Under the pieces are notes generated by a model. It did not search any database. It was given only the letters and a program-made list of their open reading frames with translations, and was not told the DNA's origin. DNA of 64,000 nucleotides from Crassaminicella profunda (GTDB lineage: Bacteria > Bacillota > Clostridia > Peptostreptococcales > Thermotaleaceae), in the NCBI RefSeq assembly GCF_019884785.1, contig NZ_CP082326.1, forward strand, positions 3,527,355 through 3,591,354. Reading direction: 5' to 3'. A program made the position numbers and the translations under genes. Below, in pieces: positions 38,176-51,100 of this stretch. Numbering within the stretch: position 1 is the first letter of the stretch; each line of letters begins with the position of its first letter.

Positions 38176-38805
38176 TTACTTAGCTTTAACACTTTCTTTT
38201 ATTGTAACAACTCCACCTTTAGGTCCTGGAATTGCGCCTTTTATTAATAGAAGATTTTTCTCTGCATCTACTTTTGCTACTTCAAGGTTCTGAACTGTCA
38301 CTGTTTCATTTCCCATTCTTCCAGCCATTTTCATTCCTTTAAATACTCTACTTGGATATGAACTTGCGCCTAAAGAACCTGGTCCTCTATGATACTTTGA
38401 ACCGTGACCCATAGGTCCTCTTGCTTGATTATGTCTCTTAATTGGACCTTGCGTACCTTTACCTTTTGAAGTTCCTACAACATCTACTTTGCTTCCATCA
38501 GCAAAGATGTCCACTTTAATTTCTTGACCAATTTTGTAGTCAACAGTACTTTCAACGCGGAATTCTTTTACAACTTTTTTAGTGCTTACACCAGCTTTTT
38601 CAAAATGTCCTTTTTCTGGTTTGTTTGTTTTGTTTTCTTTTTTATCTTCATATCCTAATTGGATTGCATTGTATCCATCTGATTCAACAGTTTTTACTTG
38701 TGTTACATAAACTGGACCAGCTTCAACAACTGTTACTGGAATTACACTTCCTTCTTCAGTAAAGATCTGTGTCATTCCTATTTTTCTTCCTAAAATCCCT
38801 TTCAT
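38176..38805 (-). CDS. rplC: 50S ribosomal protein L3
   Basis: The 209-residue L3 starts [15 protein letters not shown] and carries the extended loop [18 protein letters not shown] near the peptidyl-transferase centre. It is an early large-subunit assembly protein. Confidence 0.98.
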   Translation of the reverse strand: MKGILGRKIGMTQIFTEEGSVIPVTVVEAGPVYVTQVKTVESDGYNAIQLGYEDKKENKTNKPEKGHFEKAGVSTKKVVKEFRVESTVDYKIGQEIKVDIFADGSKVDVVGTSKGKGTQGPIKRHNQARGPMGHGSKYHRGPGSLGASSYPSRVFKGMKMAGRMGNETVTVQNLEVAKVDAEKNLLLIKGAIPGPKGGVVTIKESVKAK

Positions 38806-38914
38806 CTTTACACCTCCTGATAATCTTACAGCGGATTACATTTTATTTTGCAATCATACTAAGAGAGGTATAGGAAACTATATATTAACCTAACTTTCTT
38901 AGTAGTTACATTCA

Positions 38915-39226
38915 TTATAATTTGATTTCGATGTCAACACCTGCTGGTAAGTCTAATCTCATTAATGCATCAACAGTTTTAGGTGTTGGATTTAAAATGT
39001 CAATTAATCTTTTATGTGTTCTTTGCTCAAACTGTTCTCTAGAATCTTTATACTTGTGAACAGCTCTTAAAATCGTAATGATTTGCTTTTCAGTTGGTAG
39101 TGGTACAGGTCCTGATACTTCTGCACCTGTTCTTTTTGCAGTCTCTACGATTTTTTCTGATGATTGATCTAAAATTTTGTGATCAAAGGCTTTTAATCTG
39201 ATTCTAATTTTTTGTTTGTTTGCCAT
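38915..39226 (-). CDS. rpsJ: 30S ribosomal protein S10 (NusE)
   Basis: The 103-residue S10 starts [16 protein letters not shown], with GGAGGG 7 bases upstream of ATG 39226; an upstream in-frame extension of 13 codons is not part of the family. It is the first gene of the S10 operon. S10 also serves in antitermination as NusE with NusB. A 109-base spacer separates it from rplC. Confidence 0.98.
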   Translation of the reverse strand: MANKQKIRIRLKAFDHKILDQSSEKIVETAKRTGAEVSGPVPLPTEKQIITILRAVHKYKDSREQFEQRTHKRLIDILNPTPKTVDALMRLDLPAGVDIEIKL

Positions 39227-39331
39227 TGTGTTTCCCTCCTTTTCATCGCACGCATGATTTTTCACGTACGACTAGAACCTCAGTACACTCTCCCGGGTGT
39301 TCCCAATTGTTTTTTATGTTGTGAAAGCTTA

Positions 39332-39423
39332 CTGACATTCCGTCGCCCGCTTCTTGAACGGACATTCTCAGTGAAAATTTCCCAAAATATTGTTTTGGCA
39401 ACCTTTCACATCATTGCAGTCCT
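39332..39423 (-). promoter_or_regulatory. Structured leader of the S10 operon
   Basis: Two strong tandem hairpins lie in the roughly 210-base 5' leader of rpsJ. One (39332-39371) pairs CTGAGAATGTCCGTTC-type arms with GACGGAATGTCAG. The second (about 39368-39411) has GTGAAA/TTTCAC outer arms and CCAAAA/TTTTGG inner arms. No T run follows, so they are not plain terminators. Confidence 0.6.
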
Positions 39424-39439
39424 GCAAACACACTAGTAT

Positions 39440-39468
39440 AGTATATTTGAATTTTAACAATTAAACAA
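39440..39468 (-). promoter_or_regulatory. Probable promoter of the S10 operon
   Basis: TTGTTT (39463-39468) and TATACT (39440-39445) are 17 bases apart; a second TATACT overlaps at 39435-39440. Transcription would give a leader of about 200 bases before rpsJ. Confidence 0.65.
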
Positions 39469-39471
39469 GTC

Positions 39472-39500
39472 TTGACTTTTATTTTTTTTTATGGTTTAAT
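39472..39500 (+). promoter_or_regulatory. Possible divergent plus-strand promoter
   Basis: TTGACT (39472-39477) and TTTAAT (39495-39500) are spaced by 17 bases. It is back-to-back with the S10 promoter. The T-rich spacer makes chance occurrence possible. Confidence 0.4.
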
Positions 39501-39506
39501 AATAAG

Positions 39507-39611
39507 TTTACGTAAACAATAGCCAACTCTTTTCTTATTGACTTGGCTGATGAATCTTATTATGCTAGTTATTTATTTTTTAGCCGAGGGAGTTCCCTCG
39601 GCTACATTTTT
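39507..39611 (+). ncRNA. Candidate plus-strand small RNA between rpsJ and tuf
   Basis: From the putative promoter a transcript of about 105 bases would contain a possible AGCCAA/TTGGCT stem and end in a 10-bp hairpin AGCCGAGGGA/TCCCTCGGCT (39582-39603) followed by ACATTTTT. The T run lies on the plus-strand side only; on the minus strand the hairpin after tuf is followed by A. No ORF is present. Confidence 0.35.
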
Positions 39612-39613
39612 AA

Positions 39614-40807
39614 TTATTCAATAATTTGAGCAACAACACCTGCTCCAACTGTTCTTCCACCCTCACGGATAGCGAATCTTAATCCTTCTTCAACAGCGAT
39701 TGGGTTAATTAACTCAATTTCCATTGTGATATTATCTCCAGGCATACACATTTCTACACCTTCTGGTAATTCAATTGATCCAGTAATATCTGTTGTTCTG
39801 AAATAGAATTGTGGTCTGTATCCTTTAAAGAATGGTGTATGTCTTCCACCTTCTTCTTTCTTTAATACATAAACCTCTGCCTTGAATTTTGTATGTGGAT
39901 GAATTGTTCCAGGCTTAGCTAATACTTGTCCTCTTTCGATTTCATCTCTTTGTACACCTCTTAAAAGTGCTCCGATGTTATCTCCAGCTTGTGCTTGATC
40001 AAGAAGCTTTCTGAACATTTCTACTCCTGTTACTACTACTTTTCTTGGCTCTTCTGATAATCCTACGATTTCTACTTCGTCTTGTACTTTTACGATTCCT
40101 CTTTCTACTCTTCCTGTTGCTACTGTTCCTCTACCTGTGATTGAGAATACGTCCTCTACTGGCATGATGAATGGCTTGTCTGTATCTCTTTCTGGTTCTG
40201 GAATATATGCATCGATTTCCTCGAATAATTCTACGATTTTATCTCCCCATGGTCCATCTGGATTATTTAATGCTTCTAAAGCTGATCCTCTGATGATTGG
40301 AGTGTCATCTCCTGGGAATTCATACTCGTCTAATAATTCTCTTACTTCCATTTCTACTAAGTCTAATAATTCTTCGTCATCTACCATATCGCATTTGTTT
40401 AAGAATACTACGATGTATGGTACACCAACTTGTCTTGAAAGTAGGATATGCTCTCTTGTTTGAGGCATTGGACCATCTGTTGCTGCACATACTAGGATTG
40501 CTCCATCCATTTGTGCTGCTCCTGTGATCATGTTCTTAACGTAGTCAGCATGTCCTGGACAGTCTACGTGTGCGTAGTGTCTGTTTGGAGTCTCATACTC
40601 AACGTGTGCTGTTGAGATTGTGATTCCTCTTTCTCTTTCTTCTGGAGCTTTATCGATGTTTGCAAAGTCTACAGCTTCTCCAGTTCCAAACTTTTTGTTT
40701 AGAGTCATTGTGATTGCTGCTGTTAATGTTGTCTTACCGTGGTCAACGTGACCGATTGTTCCAATGTTAACATGTGGCTTATTTCTTTCAAATTTAGCTT
40801 TTGCCAT
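39614..40807 (-). CDS. tuf: Elongation factor Tu, copy in str operon
   Basis: The 397-residue EF-Tu has the G motifs [17 protein letters not shown] and NKCDMVDD, and delivers aminoacyl-tRNA to the ribosome. It follows fusA in the str operon. The coding sequence appears identical, base for base, to the second copy at 56083-57276; identity stops within a few bases outside the gene on both sides, which points to gene conversion. The hairpin after the stop lacks a T run in this direction. Confidence 0.98.
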   Translation of the reverse strand: MAKAKFERNKPHVNIGTIGHVDHGKTTLTAAITMTLNKKFGTGEAVDFANIDKAPEERERGITISTAHVEYETPNRHYAHVDCPGHADYVKNMITGAAQMDGAILVCAATDGPMPQTREHILLSRQVGVPYIVVFLNKCDMVDDEELLDLVEMEVRELLDEYEFPGDDTPIIRGSALEALNNPDGPWGDKIVELFEEIDAYIPEPERDTDKPFIMPVEDVFSITGRGTVATGRVERGIVKVQDEVEIVGLSEEPRKVVVTGVEMFRKLLDQAQAGDNIGALLRGVQRDEIERGQVLAKPGTIHPHTKFKAEVYVLKKEEGGRHTPFFKGYRPQFYFRTTDITGSIELPEGVEMCMPGDNITMEIELINPIAVEEGLRFAIREGGRTVGAGVVAQIIE

Positions 40808-40900
40808 TTTGTTCTCCTCCTTTTCAATCCCAATTATTCATATGCGTTTTATATTCCCTAAGGAATTTATTTTGCTATCAGATTTTTATCTGACAACAAA

Positions 40901-42970
40901 TTATTTACCATTAACAATTTTTTCAGCTACGCTATTTGGCACTTGTTCAAAGTGATCAAATTGCATTACATATGTTCCACGACCTTGTGTTTTTGAACGT
41001 AGATCTGTTGCATATCCAAACATTTCTGATAGTGGTACATATCCTCTAATTACTTGTGCTCCTGATCTTGGCTCCATACCTTCTATTTTTCCACGTCTAG
41101 AGTTGATATCTCCGATAACATCTCCCATGTAATCCTCAGGTACAACAACCTCAATTTTGAAGTAAGGCTCAAGTAGTACTGGTTTTGCTTTTTTCATAGC
41201 TTCTTTGAATGCCATAGAACCAGCAATCTTAAATGCCATTTCAGATGAATCTACCTCATGGTAAGAACCATCATATAATTCAACCTCTACGTCAACTACT
41301 TGGAATCCTGCAACAACACCATTTTCCATAGCTCCTTGAATACCAGCATCAACGTGTTGGATATATTCTTTTGGAATAGCTCCACCAACAACTTTGTTGA
41401 TGAATTCATATCCAGTACCAGACTCTTTTGGTCTAACTCTAAGCTTAACGTGTCCATATTGTCCACGTCCACCAGATTGACGAGAATATTTTGTATCAAC
41501 TTCTGTTGCCATGGTAATTGTCTCTTTATAAGCAACCTGTGGCTTACCAACATTTGCTTCTACTTTGAATTCTCTTAACAATCTATCTACGATAATTTCA
41601 AGGTGAAGTTCACCCATACCAGCGATAATTGTTTGACCTGTTTCTTCGTTAGTCCAAGTTCTAAAAGTTGGATCTTCTTCAGCAAGTTTTGCTAAAGACA
41701 TACCCATTTTCTGTTGTCCTGCTTTTGTTTTTGGTTCAATTGCAATTTCGATTACAGGCTCTGGGAATTCCATAGATTCTAAGATAATTGGATGATCTTG
41801 ATCACATAGAGTATCTCCAGTTGTTGTATCTTTTAAACCTACTGCTGCTGCAATATCTCCAGAATATACTTCGCTGATCTCTTCTCTACTATTAGCATGC
41901 ATTTGAAGAATACGTCCGATTCTTTCTTTTTTACCTTTTGTAGAGTTATAAACATATGATCCTGCTTGTAATACCCCTGAATATACTCTAAAGAAAGCAA
42001 GTTTTCCTACATATGGGTCTGCCATTATTTTAAATGCTAACGCTGAGAATGGTCCTTTATCATCTGCAGGTCTTTCTTGTTCTTCTTCACTATCAGGAAG
42101 TACTCCTTTTATAGCTGGAATATCTAATGGAGATGGCATAAAATCAATTACAGCATTTAGCATTAATTGAACACCTTTATTTTTATATGCAGAACCACAG
42201 CATACTGGAACCATATTATTAGCAAGTGTTTGCGTTCTGATTCCTTCTCTAATTTCTTCTACTGTAAGTTCTTCACCTTCAAGATATTTCATCATTAATT
42301 CTTCATCTGATTCAGCTACTGCTTCTACTAATGCCATTCTATATTCTTCAGCTTGTTCCATCATATCAGCTGGAATTTCAGTAGTCTCAATTTCTCTTCC
42401 TAAATCATCTTTATAAATTCTTGCATTCATTTCGATAAGATCTACAAGCCCTGCAAACTCATCTTCTTTCCCTATTGGTAATTGAATAGGCACTGCATTT
42501 GCTTTCAAACGATCTTTCATCATTCCTACAACATTGTAGAAATCCGCTCCCATAATGTCCATTTTATTAACAAAAGCCATTCTAGGAACTTGATATTTTT
42601 CCGCTTGACGCCATACTGTTTCTGATTGTGGCTCAACGCCGCCCTTTGCACAGAATACAGCTACTGTACCATCAAGTACACGAAGAGATCTTTCTACTTC
42701 TACAGTAAAGTCCACGTGTCCCGGTGTGTCAATAATGTTGATTCTGTGACCTTTCCATTGAGCAGTTGTAGCAGCAGATGTAATTGTAATACCTCTTTCT
42801 TGCTCCTGCTCCATCCAGTCCATTGTTGCTCCACCATCATGTACTTCACCAATTTTATGTGTTCTACCTGTATAGAATAATATTCTTTCAGTTGTTGTTG
42901 TTTTACCCGCATCTATATGAGCCATAATTCCTATATTACGAGTTTTCTTTAACGGAAACTGTCTAGGCAC
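40901..42970 (-). CDS. fusA: Elongation factor G
   Basis: The 689-residue translocase has the GTPase motifs [21 protein letters not shown] and [10 protein letters not shown] in domain I, then domains II-V including the [14 protein letters not shown] block of domain IV. It moves tRNA and mRNA after peptide bond formation. A 93-base gap separates it from tuf. Confidence 0.98.
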   Translation of the reverse strand: MPRQFPLKKTRNIGIMAHIDAGKTTTTERILFYTGRTHKIGEVHDGGATMDWMEQEQERGITITSAATTAQWKGHRINIIDTPGHVDFTVEVERSLRVLDGTVAVFCAKGGVEPQSETVWRQAEKYQVPRMAFVNKMDIMGADFYNVVGMMKDRLKANAVPIQLPIGKEDEFAGLVDLIEMNARIYKDDLGREIETTEIPADMMEQAEEYRMALVEAVAESDEELMMKYLEGEELTVEEIREGIRTQTLANNMVPVCCGSAYKNKGVQLMLNAVIDFMPSPLDIPAIKGVLPDSEEEQERPADDKGPFSALAFKIMADPYVGKLAFFRVYSGVLQAGSYVYNSTKGKKERIGRILQMHANSREEISEVYSGDIAAAVGLKDTTTGDTLCDQDHPIILESMEFPEPVIEIAIEPKTKAGQQKMGMSLAKLAEEDPTFRTWTNEETGQTIIAGMGELHLEIIVDRLLREFKVEANVGKPQVAYKETITMATEVDTKYSRQSGGRGQYGHVKLRVRPKESGTGYEFINKVVGGAIPKEYIQHVDAGIQGAMENGVVAGFQVVDVEVELYDGSYHEVDSSEMAFKIAGSMAFKEAMKKAKPVLLEPYFKIEVVVPEDYMGDVIGDINSRRGKIEGMEPRSGAQVIRGYVPLSEMFGYATDLRSKTQGRGTYVMQFDHFEQVPNSVAEKIVNGK

Positions 42971-43053
42971 AATTTCTCCTCCTTTCTTTTGTCCGTATTG
43001 CTACAGAAAATATTGTCCCCAAAATTGGCGACAATATAACAAATAAGAAATTA

Positions 43054-43608
<555 letters not shown>

Positions 43609-43653
43609 TTAAGCCCACCCCATAAGATGGGCGCATTTCCGCTCGACGTTCAA

Positions 43654-44067
43654 TTATTTTTTAGGTTTTTTTGCACCGTACTTAGATCTTGCTTGATTTC
43701 TGTTTTGAACTCCTGCAGTATCAAGGGTACCTCTTACAATGTGGTATCTAACCCCTGGTAAGTCTTTTACCCTTCCTCCTCTGATTAACACAACACTGTG
43801 CTCTTGAAGATTGTGTCCAATTCCTGGTATATAAGCAGTAACCTCAATACCATTTGTCAATCTTACTCTGGCAACTTTTCTTAGGGCTGAGTTAGGTTTT
43901 TTAGGAGTTACAGTCTTTACAGATGTACAAACCCCTCTTTTTTGAGGCGAACTGATATCAGTTGCTTGTCTGTGTAAAGAGTTAAATCCTTTTTGTAGTG
44001 CTGGTGCAGTTGATTTGTACTCAACTTTCTTTCTTGATTTGCGCACTAATTGGTTAATTGTAGGCAT
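43654..44067 (-). CDS. rpsL: 30S ribosomal protein S12
   Basis: The 137-residue S12 starts [18 protein letters not shown]. The streptomycin-region loops are [15 protein letters not shown] (Lys wild-type) and [21 protein letters not shown] Thr-to-Ser change in [11 protein letters not shown]-type context is minor. The start at 44067 has AAGGAGG ahead. It follows the L7Ae-like gene. Confidence 0.97.
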   Translation of the reverse strand: MPTINQLVRKSRKKVEYKSTAPALQKGFNSLHRQATDISSPQKRGVCTSVKTVTPKKPNSALRKVARVRLTNGIEVTAYIPGIGHNLQEHSVVLIRGGRVKDLPGVRYHIVRGTLDTAGVQNRNQARSKYGAKKPKK

Positions 44068-44197
44068 TCCATGCACCTCCTTCCAAAATTTAAAAAGCAA
44101 AATTTATTTTACATAGGTTTAATCCTATGATGCTTCTTATCCTCAATTAGGATATCCTCTTGAACTTAAATTCCAAGAAGTTTTTTTGTTAAATTTA

Positions 44198-44443
44198 CTA
44201 CTTTAGTATTACCGCAGTAGCAGCACTTATACCTATCCCACAAGCTTTCCCAAGCTTCTTCATTGATTCTGTATAAACAATTTGTATATTTCTTTGTTTT
44301 GCTTGCTCTTCAATGGTTCTTGTTACATGTTTTTCTGCATCTTTTGCAATGAAAAGTGTTTGGGCTCTATTTTCTTTCACTACTTTTAAAGCTTGCTTTG
44401 TTCCTACTACTAGCTTTTTTTTATTTTTTAATTCTTCAAGCAT
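44198..44443 (-). CDS. rplGB: L7Ae-family k-turn RNA-binding protein (YbxF-like)
   Basis: The 81-residue protein belongs to the L7Ae/L30e family, with KLVVGTKQALKVV and the KLGKACGIGISAATAVIL end that forms the k-turn binding surface. Homologues between rpoC and rpsL in Firmicutes (YbxF/L7Ae-like) bind k-turn RNAs. The start at 44443 has AAAGGAGG upstream. It is the first gene after the str-operon promoter. Confidence 0.9.
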   Translation of the reverse strand: MLEELKNKKKLVVGTKQALKVVKENRAQTLFIAKDAEKHVTRTIEEQAKQRNIQIVYTESMKKLGKACGIGISAATAVILK

Positions 44444-44543
44444 ATAGTGTCCTCCTTTATTAAACACCACAAAGATTATGCCTTTTGCATAATCTTTATG
44501 GGTATTTAAAAAGTCAACTATTTCTTAATTTACACACTATAAC

Positions 44544-44572
44544 ATTCTAGCACTAAGTTTACCTACTGTCAA
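44544..44572 (-). promoter_or_regulatory. Promoter of the str operon
   Basis: TTGACA (44567-44572) and TAGAAT (44544-44549) are 17 bases apart, just after rpoC. A 12-bp AAAGATTATGC-type hairpin lies between this promoter and the first gene, without a T run. Confidence 0.8.
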
Positions 44573-44589
44573 CTTATATTTTTTTACCA

Positions 44590-47500
44590 TTATTCGGCAT
44601 TATTATGTGCTATAGCAATATTTTTATATCTTTTCATTCCAGTACCAGCTGGAATCAATTTACCAATGATTACATTTTCTTTTAATCCAATCAAGTGGTC
44701 TTCTTTTCCTTTTATTGCAGCTTCCGTAAGAACCCTTGTAGTTTCCTGGAATGACGCTGCTGATAAGAAGGATTCAGTAGCTAAAGATGCTTTTGTAATT
44801 CCTAAAAGAACCCTCTTACCTGTTCCAGAATCTAAGCCTTCTTCTTCTACATTTTTATTTACTGCCTCAAATTCATGAATGTTGCATAATCCTCCTGGAA
44901 GTAAATGTGTATCTCCTGCATCTTCTATTTTTACTTTTGAAACCATTTGTCTTACAATTACTTCAATATGTTTATCACTAATATCAACACCTTGAAGTCT
45001 ATAAACTCTTTGTACTTCTTTTACAATATATTCCTGAACACCATCTACCCCTTTGATTTTTAAGATATCATGAGGGTTTACAGAACCTTCTGTAATTTCG
45101 TCTCCAGCTTTTATTCGTTGTCCTTCTTTTACTTTTATTCTAGACCCATAAGGAATCGAGTAGGTTTTTTGTTCTCCATCATCACCTGTTATGATTACTT
45201 CTTTATTCTTTTTAGTTTCATTGATGGATACTGCACCTGCAATCTCTGTAATAATAGCAAGTCCTTTTGGCTTTCTAGCCTCAAATAATTCCTCTACCCT
45301 TGGAAGACCTTGGGTAATATCATTACCTGCAACTCCACCTGTATGGAATGTACGCATTGTAAGCTGTGTTCCTGGTTCACCAATTGACTGGGCTGCAATA
45401 ATTCCAACAGCTTCGCCAACATTTACAGATTTTCCTGTTGCCAAGTTTCTTCCATAACAGTGACCACATACACCATGTCTTGTTTTACAATTAAGTACAG
45501 ATCTTATCTTTACTCTCTCTAGACCTGCTTCAACAATTTTATCTGCATCTTCTTCTTGAATTTCTCTACCTGCTTCAACGATTACTTCTCCTGTTTTAGG
45601 ATGAAGTACATCCTCTATTGTATATCTACCGACAATTCTATCATATAATGGCTCAATGAGCTCATTTCCATCTTTAAATGCTTCTACCCAAAGGCCTTCA
45701 GTTGCACCACAATCATCTTCTCTGATAATAACATCTTGGCTGACATCAACAAGTCTTCTTGTCAAATATCCTGAGTCAGCAGTACGAAGGGCTGTATCTG
45801 CAAGACCCTTTCTAGCACCGTGAGTTGATATAAAATATTCAAGTACTGAAAGTCCCTCACGGAAATTGGCTTTGATTGGAAGTTCTACTGTATGTCCTGA
45901 TGCATTAGCCATAAGACCCCTCATACCACCAAGCTGACGAATCTGGTTTTTACTACCTCTCGCTCCTGAATGGGCCATGATAAATACATTATTGAGTCTT
46001 CCTAAGTTTGCCATAAGGGCATCTGTTACCTTTTCAGTAGTTTCTGACCATACTCTGATTACTTTTTCATATCTTTCTTCATCAGAAATAAGCCCTCTTC
46101 TATAAGCTTTTTCATACTTGTCTACGATTTGATCTGCTTCTGAAAGTAATATTTCTTTTTCTTTTGGTATTTCCATATCAGATACACTAATGGTAATAGC
46201 TCCTACTGTAGAATAATGAAATCCCATTTGCTTAATGGTATCAAGCATAATTGCTGTAACTGTATTTCCGTGCTTTCTAAAACATTTATCAATGATTTTA
46301 CCAAGTTTTTTCTTGTCGCAAAGGAAGTCTATTTCTAAGCTATATAGATCCTTTTCTCTATCTACAAATCCTAAGTTCTGTGGAATTCTCTCATTAAATA
46401 TAAATCTACCTACTGTACTTTCCACAAGTTTACCTGTATCTTCTTCATTTAATTTTCTTCTAACTTTAACTCTTGCATGAAGACCCACTACTTTATTTTG
46501 ATATGCCATAAGCATCTCATCAAAATCTTTAAAAACCATACCTTCTCCTGGTTCTCCATCTATTTCAATCGTTAAATAATAACTTCCAAGAATCATATCC
46601 TGAGTTGGTGTTGTAATAGGAGAACCATCTTTTGGTGCAAGGATATTGTTTACTGAAAGCATTAAGAATCTTGCTTCAGCTTGTGCTTCTACTGAAAGAG
46701 GTACGTGAACAGCCATTTGGTCCCCATCAAAGTCTGCATTATAAGCTGTACAAACAAGAGGATGAAGTTTTATGGCTTTCCCTTCAACTAAAATTGGTTC
46801 AAAGGCTTGAATTCCAAGTCTATGTAGAGTCGGAGCACGGTTTAGAAGTACTGGGTGTTCTTTGATTACTTCTTCTAATACATCCCATACTTCAGGTTTT
46901 ACTCTTTCCACCATTCTCTTAGCACTTTTAATATTATGGGCATATCCATCATTTACAAGACGCTTCATGATAAAAGGTTTAAATAATTCTAAGGCCATTT
47001 TCTTTGGCAAACCACATTGATAAAACTTAAGATCAGGGCCTACAACGATAACGGAACGTCCAGAGTAATCAACACGTTTTCCAAGTAAGTTTTGTCTAAA
47101 ACGCCCTTGTTTTCCTTTTAACATATCCGATAATGATTTTAATGGTCTATTTCCTGGTCCTGTTACAGGTCTTCCTCGTCTTCCATTATCGATGAGTGCA
47201 TCTACTGCTTCTTGAAGCATTCTTTTTTCATTTCTAACAATAATATCTGGTGCACCTAAATCCAATAATCTCTTTAAACGATTATTTCTGTTAATCACTC
47301 TTCTATATAAGTCATTTAAATCAGAAGTTGCAAATCGACCTCCATCTAATTGAACCATTGGTCTTAAATCAGGAGGAATTACTGGTACTGCATCTAGAAT
47401 CATCCATTCTGGTTCATTTCCTGATTTTCTAAATGCTTCTACTACTTCTAACCTTCTAATAGCTCTTATTCTCTTTTGTCCTGAACTATCTCTAAGCTTT

Positions 47501-48078
47501 ACTCTTAATTCTTTAGCTAATTTTTCTAAATCAATCTTCCTAAGAACTTCTTTAACTGCTTCAGCACCCATGGAAGCTTTAAAAGCATTTCCATACTTAT
47601 CTCTATATTCTCTGTACTCATTTTCATTTAATAATTGTTTATAGCTTAGTGAAGTTTCTCCCGTATCCGTTACAATATAAGAAGCAAAATATAATACTTT
47701 TTCAAGGGATCTTGGTGACATATCTAATAACAATCCCATTCTACTTGGTATTCCTTTGAAATACCAGATATGAGATACTGGAGCAGCAAGTTCTATATGC
47801 CCCATTCTCTCACGTCTTACCTTTGATTTTGTAACTTCAACACCACATCTGTCACAAATAACCCCTTTGTATCTTACTCTTTTATATTTCCCACAATGAC
47901 ATTCCCAGTCCTTTGTAGGTCCAAATATTTTTTCACAAAAAAGACCTTCTTTTTCTGGCTTTAATGTACGATAGTTAATTGTTTCAGGCTTTTTAACTTC
48001 TCCCTTTGACCAGCTTCTAATTTTTTCTGGTGAAGCAAGACCAATTTTTATAGATTCGAAATTATTTAATTCAAACAA
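44590..48078 (-). CDS. rpoC: RNA polymerase subunit beta'
   Basis: The 1162-residue subunit starts [23 protein letters not shown]. It has the zinc finger CHCGKYK...CDRCG near residue 60, the catalytic NADFDGDQM with three magnesium-binding Asp (about 450), the second zinc site with [14 protein letters not shown] (about 880-890) and the trigger-loop region following it. It follows rpoB by 48 bases. Confidence 0.98.
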   Translation of the reverse strand: MFELNNFESIKIGLASPEKIRSWSKGEVKKPETINYRTLKPEKEGLFCEKIFGPTKDWECHCGKYKRVRYKGVICDRCGVEVTKSKVRRERMGHIELAAPVSHIWYFKGIPSRMGLLLDMSPRSLEKVLYFASYIVTDTGETSLSYKQLLNENEYREYRDKYGNAFKASMGAEAVKEVLRKIDLEKLAKELRVKLRDSSGQKRIRAIRRLEVVEAFRKSGNEPEWMILDAVPVIPPDLRPMVQLDGGRFATSDLNDLYRRVINRNNRLKRLLDLGAPDIIVRNEKRMLQEAVDALIDNGRRGRPVTGPGNRPLKSLSDMLKGKQGRFRQNLLGKRVDYSGRSVIVVGPDLKFYQCGLPKKMALELFKPFIMKRLVNDGYAHNIKSAKRMVERVKPEVWDVLEEVIKEHPVLLNRAPTLHRLGIQAFEPILVEGKAIKLHPLVCTAYNADFDGDQMAVHVPLSVEAQAEARFLMLSVNNILAPKDGSPITTPTQDMILGSYYLTIEIDGEPGEGMVFKDFDEMLMAYQNKVVGLHARVKVRRKLNEEDTGKLVESTVGRFIFNERIPQNLGFVDREKDLYSLEIDFLCDKKKLGKIIDKCFRKHGNTVTAIMLDTIKQMGFHYSTVGAITISVSDMEIPKEKEILLSEADQIVDKYEKAYRRGLISDEERYEKVIRVWSETTEKVTDALMANLGRLNNVFIMAHSGARGSKNQIRQLGGMRGLMANASGHTVELPIKANFREGLSVLEYFISTHGARKGLADTALRTADSGYLTRRLVDVSQDVIIREDDCGATEGLWVEAFKDGNELIEPLYDRIVGRYTIEDVLHPKTGEVIVEAGREIQEEDADKIVEAGLERVKIRSVLNCKTRHGVCGHCYGRNLATGKSVNVGEAVGIIAAQSIGEPGTQLTMRTFHTGGVAGNDITQGLPRVEELFEARKPKGLAIITEIAGAVSINETKKNKEVIITGDDGEQKTYSIPYGSRIKVKEGQRIKAGDEITEGSVNPHDILKIKGVDGVQEYIVKEVQRVYRLQGVDISDKHIEVIVRQMVSKVKIEDAGDTHLLPGGLCNIHEFEAVNKNVEEEGLDSGTGKRVLLGITKASLATESFLSAASFQETTRVLTEAAIKGKEDHLIGLKENVIIGKLIPAGTGMKRYKNIAIAHNNAE

Positions 48079-48126
48079 GGAGTCTCTCTCCCTTCATTAT
48101 GGCTTATAGTAATCTTTTGAATTTAT

Positions 48127-51100
48127 TTAAAAATTAAAATCCTCAATCTCATCAGTTGGATATTCCAATTCTGATTCATCAATATCTTCTAATTCACCTG
48201 GTTCTTCAACTTGTTCCTCTTCTGGTTCTTCTATATTTTGATCAATATATTTTTCTTCAGGTACTTGATATTCTTCGCCCTCAAGAATTTTATCTAGTTC
48301 ACTTCCATCATCATCTATTGATTCTTTTATTTCAATTTCTGCATCTTCTGATGTAAGCACCTTTACATCTAAAGCTAAACTTTGTAGCTCTTTAATTAAT
48401 ACTTTAAATGATTCTGGTACTCCTGGTTCTGGAATATTTTCACCTTTTACAATAGATTCATATGCTTTTACACGTCCAACAACATCATCAGATTTAACTG
48501 TTAATATTTCTTGAAGCGTGTGAGCAGCACCATAAGCTTCTAATGCCCATACTTCCATCTCACCAAATCTTTGTCCTCCGAATTGTGCCTTACCACCTAA
48601 AGGTTGCTGTGTAACTAAAGAATAAGGTCCTGTACTACGAGCATGAATCTTATCATCTACTAAATGGTGAAGCTTTAACATATACATATACCCTACAGTT
48701 ACTCTATTATCGAAAGGCATTCCTGTTCTTCCATCATAAAGCTGAAGCTTTCCATCTTCTGGATATCCTGCTTCCCTTAAAGCTTCTCGGATATCTGGTT
48801 CTCTTGCTCCATCGAATACAGGAGTTGCAACATGCCAGCCTAATTTTTTCGCTGCCATACCAAGATGCACTTCAAGTACCTGCCCAATATTCATACGAGA
48901 TGGTACTCCTAGTGGATTTAAAACAACTTGTAGTGGTGTTCCATCCTCTAAGAACGGCATATCTTCTTCTGGTAATATTCTTGAAATAACCCCTTTATTA
49001 CCATGACGTCCTGCCATTTTATCTCCAACATTAATCTTTCTCTTTTTAGCTATATAACATCTTACTAAAACATTTACTCCTGGTGGCAATTCATCTCCAT
49101 TTTCTCTTGTAAATACTTTCACATCTACAATGATTCCACTTTCACCATGAGGCACTCTTAAAGATGTATCTCTAACTTCTCTAGCCTTTTCTCCAAATAT
49201 AGCACGAAGAAGTCTTTCCTCAGCTGTAAGCTCAGTTTCTCCCTTTGGAGTAACTTTACCAACTAATATATCTCCTGATTTTACTTCTGCTCCGATTCGA
49301 ATAATTCCTCTTTCATCTAGATCTTTTAAAGCTTCTTCTCCTACATTTGGAATATCCCTTGTAATTTCTTCTGGCCCTAACTTTGTATCTCTTGCTTCAG
49401 ACTCATATTCTTCTATATGAACTGAAGATAATGCATCTTCCATAACCAATCTTTCATTTAGAAGAATGGCATCCTCATAATTGTATCCTTCCCATGTCAT
49501 AAAACCTATAAGTAGGTTTCTTCCTAATGCAATTTCTCCAGTGTCTGTAGAAGGACCATCTGCAATAGAATCTCCTTTTTCTACACGTTCACCTTTACTT
49601 ACAATAGGTCTTTGGTTGATACATGTCCCTTGATTTGAACGCTTGAATTTAAGCATTTTATATCGATCACGACCACCATCTACATCTCTTTTGATGACAA
49701 TTTCATCAGCAGAAACCTTTTCAATAATTCCTGCATGCTTTGCAAGAACAACTACTCCAGAATCTCTTGCTGCAATATACTCCATACCAGTTCCAATAAT
49801 TGGTGCATCTGTTCTCAAAAGTGGTACAGCCTGACGCTGCATGTTTGATCCCATAAGTGCACGGTTGGCATCGTCATTTTCTAAGAATGGAATCATTGCT
49901 GTTGCAACAGAAACCATTTGCTTTGGTGTTACGTCCATATAGTCTACTTCATCTCTTGGTACAACATCTATATCACCATTTTTACATCTTGCAGTAACCC
50001 TACGATTAATGAATCTTCCTTCTTCATCTAACGGCTCATTGGCTTGAGCAACAATTACTGGATCTTCTTCATCTGCTGTTAAGTAATCAACTGTTTCTGT
50101 TACAACGTCTCTTTCTTTATCTACCCTTCTATAAGGTGCCTCGATAAATCCATATTCATTAATTCTACCATATGTAGTCAATGAACCAATCAAACCGATG
50201 TTCGGTCCCTCTGGCGTTTCTATAGGACACATACGTCCATAATGAGAATGATGAACGTCACGCACTTCAAATCCTGCTCTTTCACGAGAAAGTCCACCAG
50301 GTCCTAGTGCTGATAATCTTCTTTTATGCGTAAGTTCTGCTAATGGATTTGTTTGATCCATAAATTGTGATAACTGACTGCTTCCAAAGAATTCTTTAAT
50401 AGCAGCTGCCACGGGTCTAATATTAATTAAGGCCTGCGGTGTAATTACATCAATATCTTGAATAGTCATTCTTTCCTTTACAACTCTCTCCATTCTAGAA
50501 AGACCTATTCTAAATTGGTTTTGTAAAAGTTCTCCCACTGAACGTAGTCTTCTATTTCCTAAATGATCAATGTCATCTACTGCTCCTACGCCATGAGCAA
50601 GATTAAGTACATAACTTACAGAAGCTATCATATCATCTATAATGATATTTTTAGGTGATAGATCTTTTCTTCTCTCTTTTAACGCTTCTCTTATCTCATT
50701 TTCATCTGTATAAGTATCTAATATTTCCTTTAGTACAGGAAAATGTACTCTCTCTTCTACATTCAAACCATCTATATTGAAGTGAATATGTTCCTTAATA
50801 TCAACAAAATGGTTACCAATTACTTTTACAATTTTTCCTTCTTCGCCCATAACATTTACTGCTTTAATCCCAGCATTTTCTATTACTTTAGCTAGTTCTC
50901 TGCTAATCTTTTGTCCTTCCTCTACATAAATTTCACCTGTATAAGGATTGACCACATTCTCTGCAGCAACATTGGTTGCAATTCTGTTTGAAATACATAA
51001 CTTTTTATTATATTTATAGCGTCCTACCTTTGCTAAGTCATAACGTTTTGGATCAAAAAATAGTGAATCAATTAATGACTTTGCACTTTCCACAGTTGGT

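Noticed and set aside
39212-39436. 74-aa plus-strand ORF over the S10 leader
   Set aside because: No ribosome binding site, and the sequence is explained by leader hairpins of the minus-strand operon.
40137-40463. 108-aa ORF antisense to tuf, repeated at 56606-56932
   Set aside because: It is the reverse complement of the conserved EF-Tu gene and recurs only because the two tuf genes are identical; Ser/Asn-rich with no ribosome binding site.
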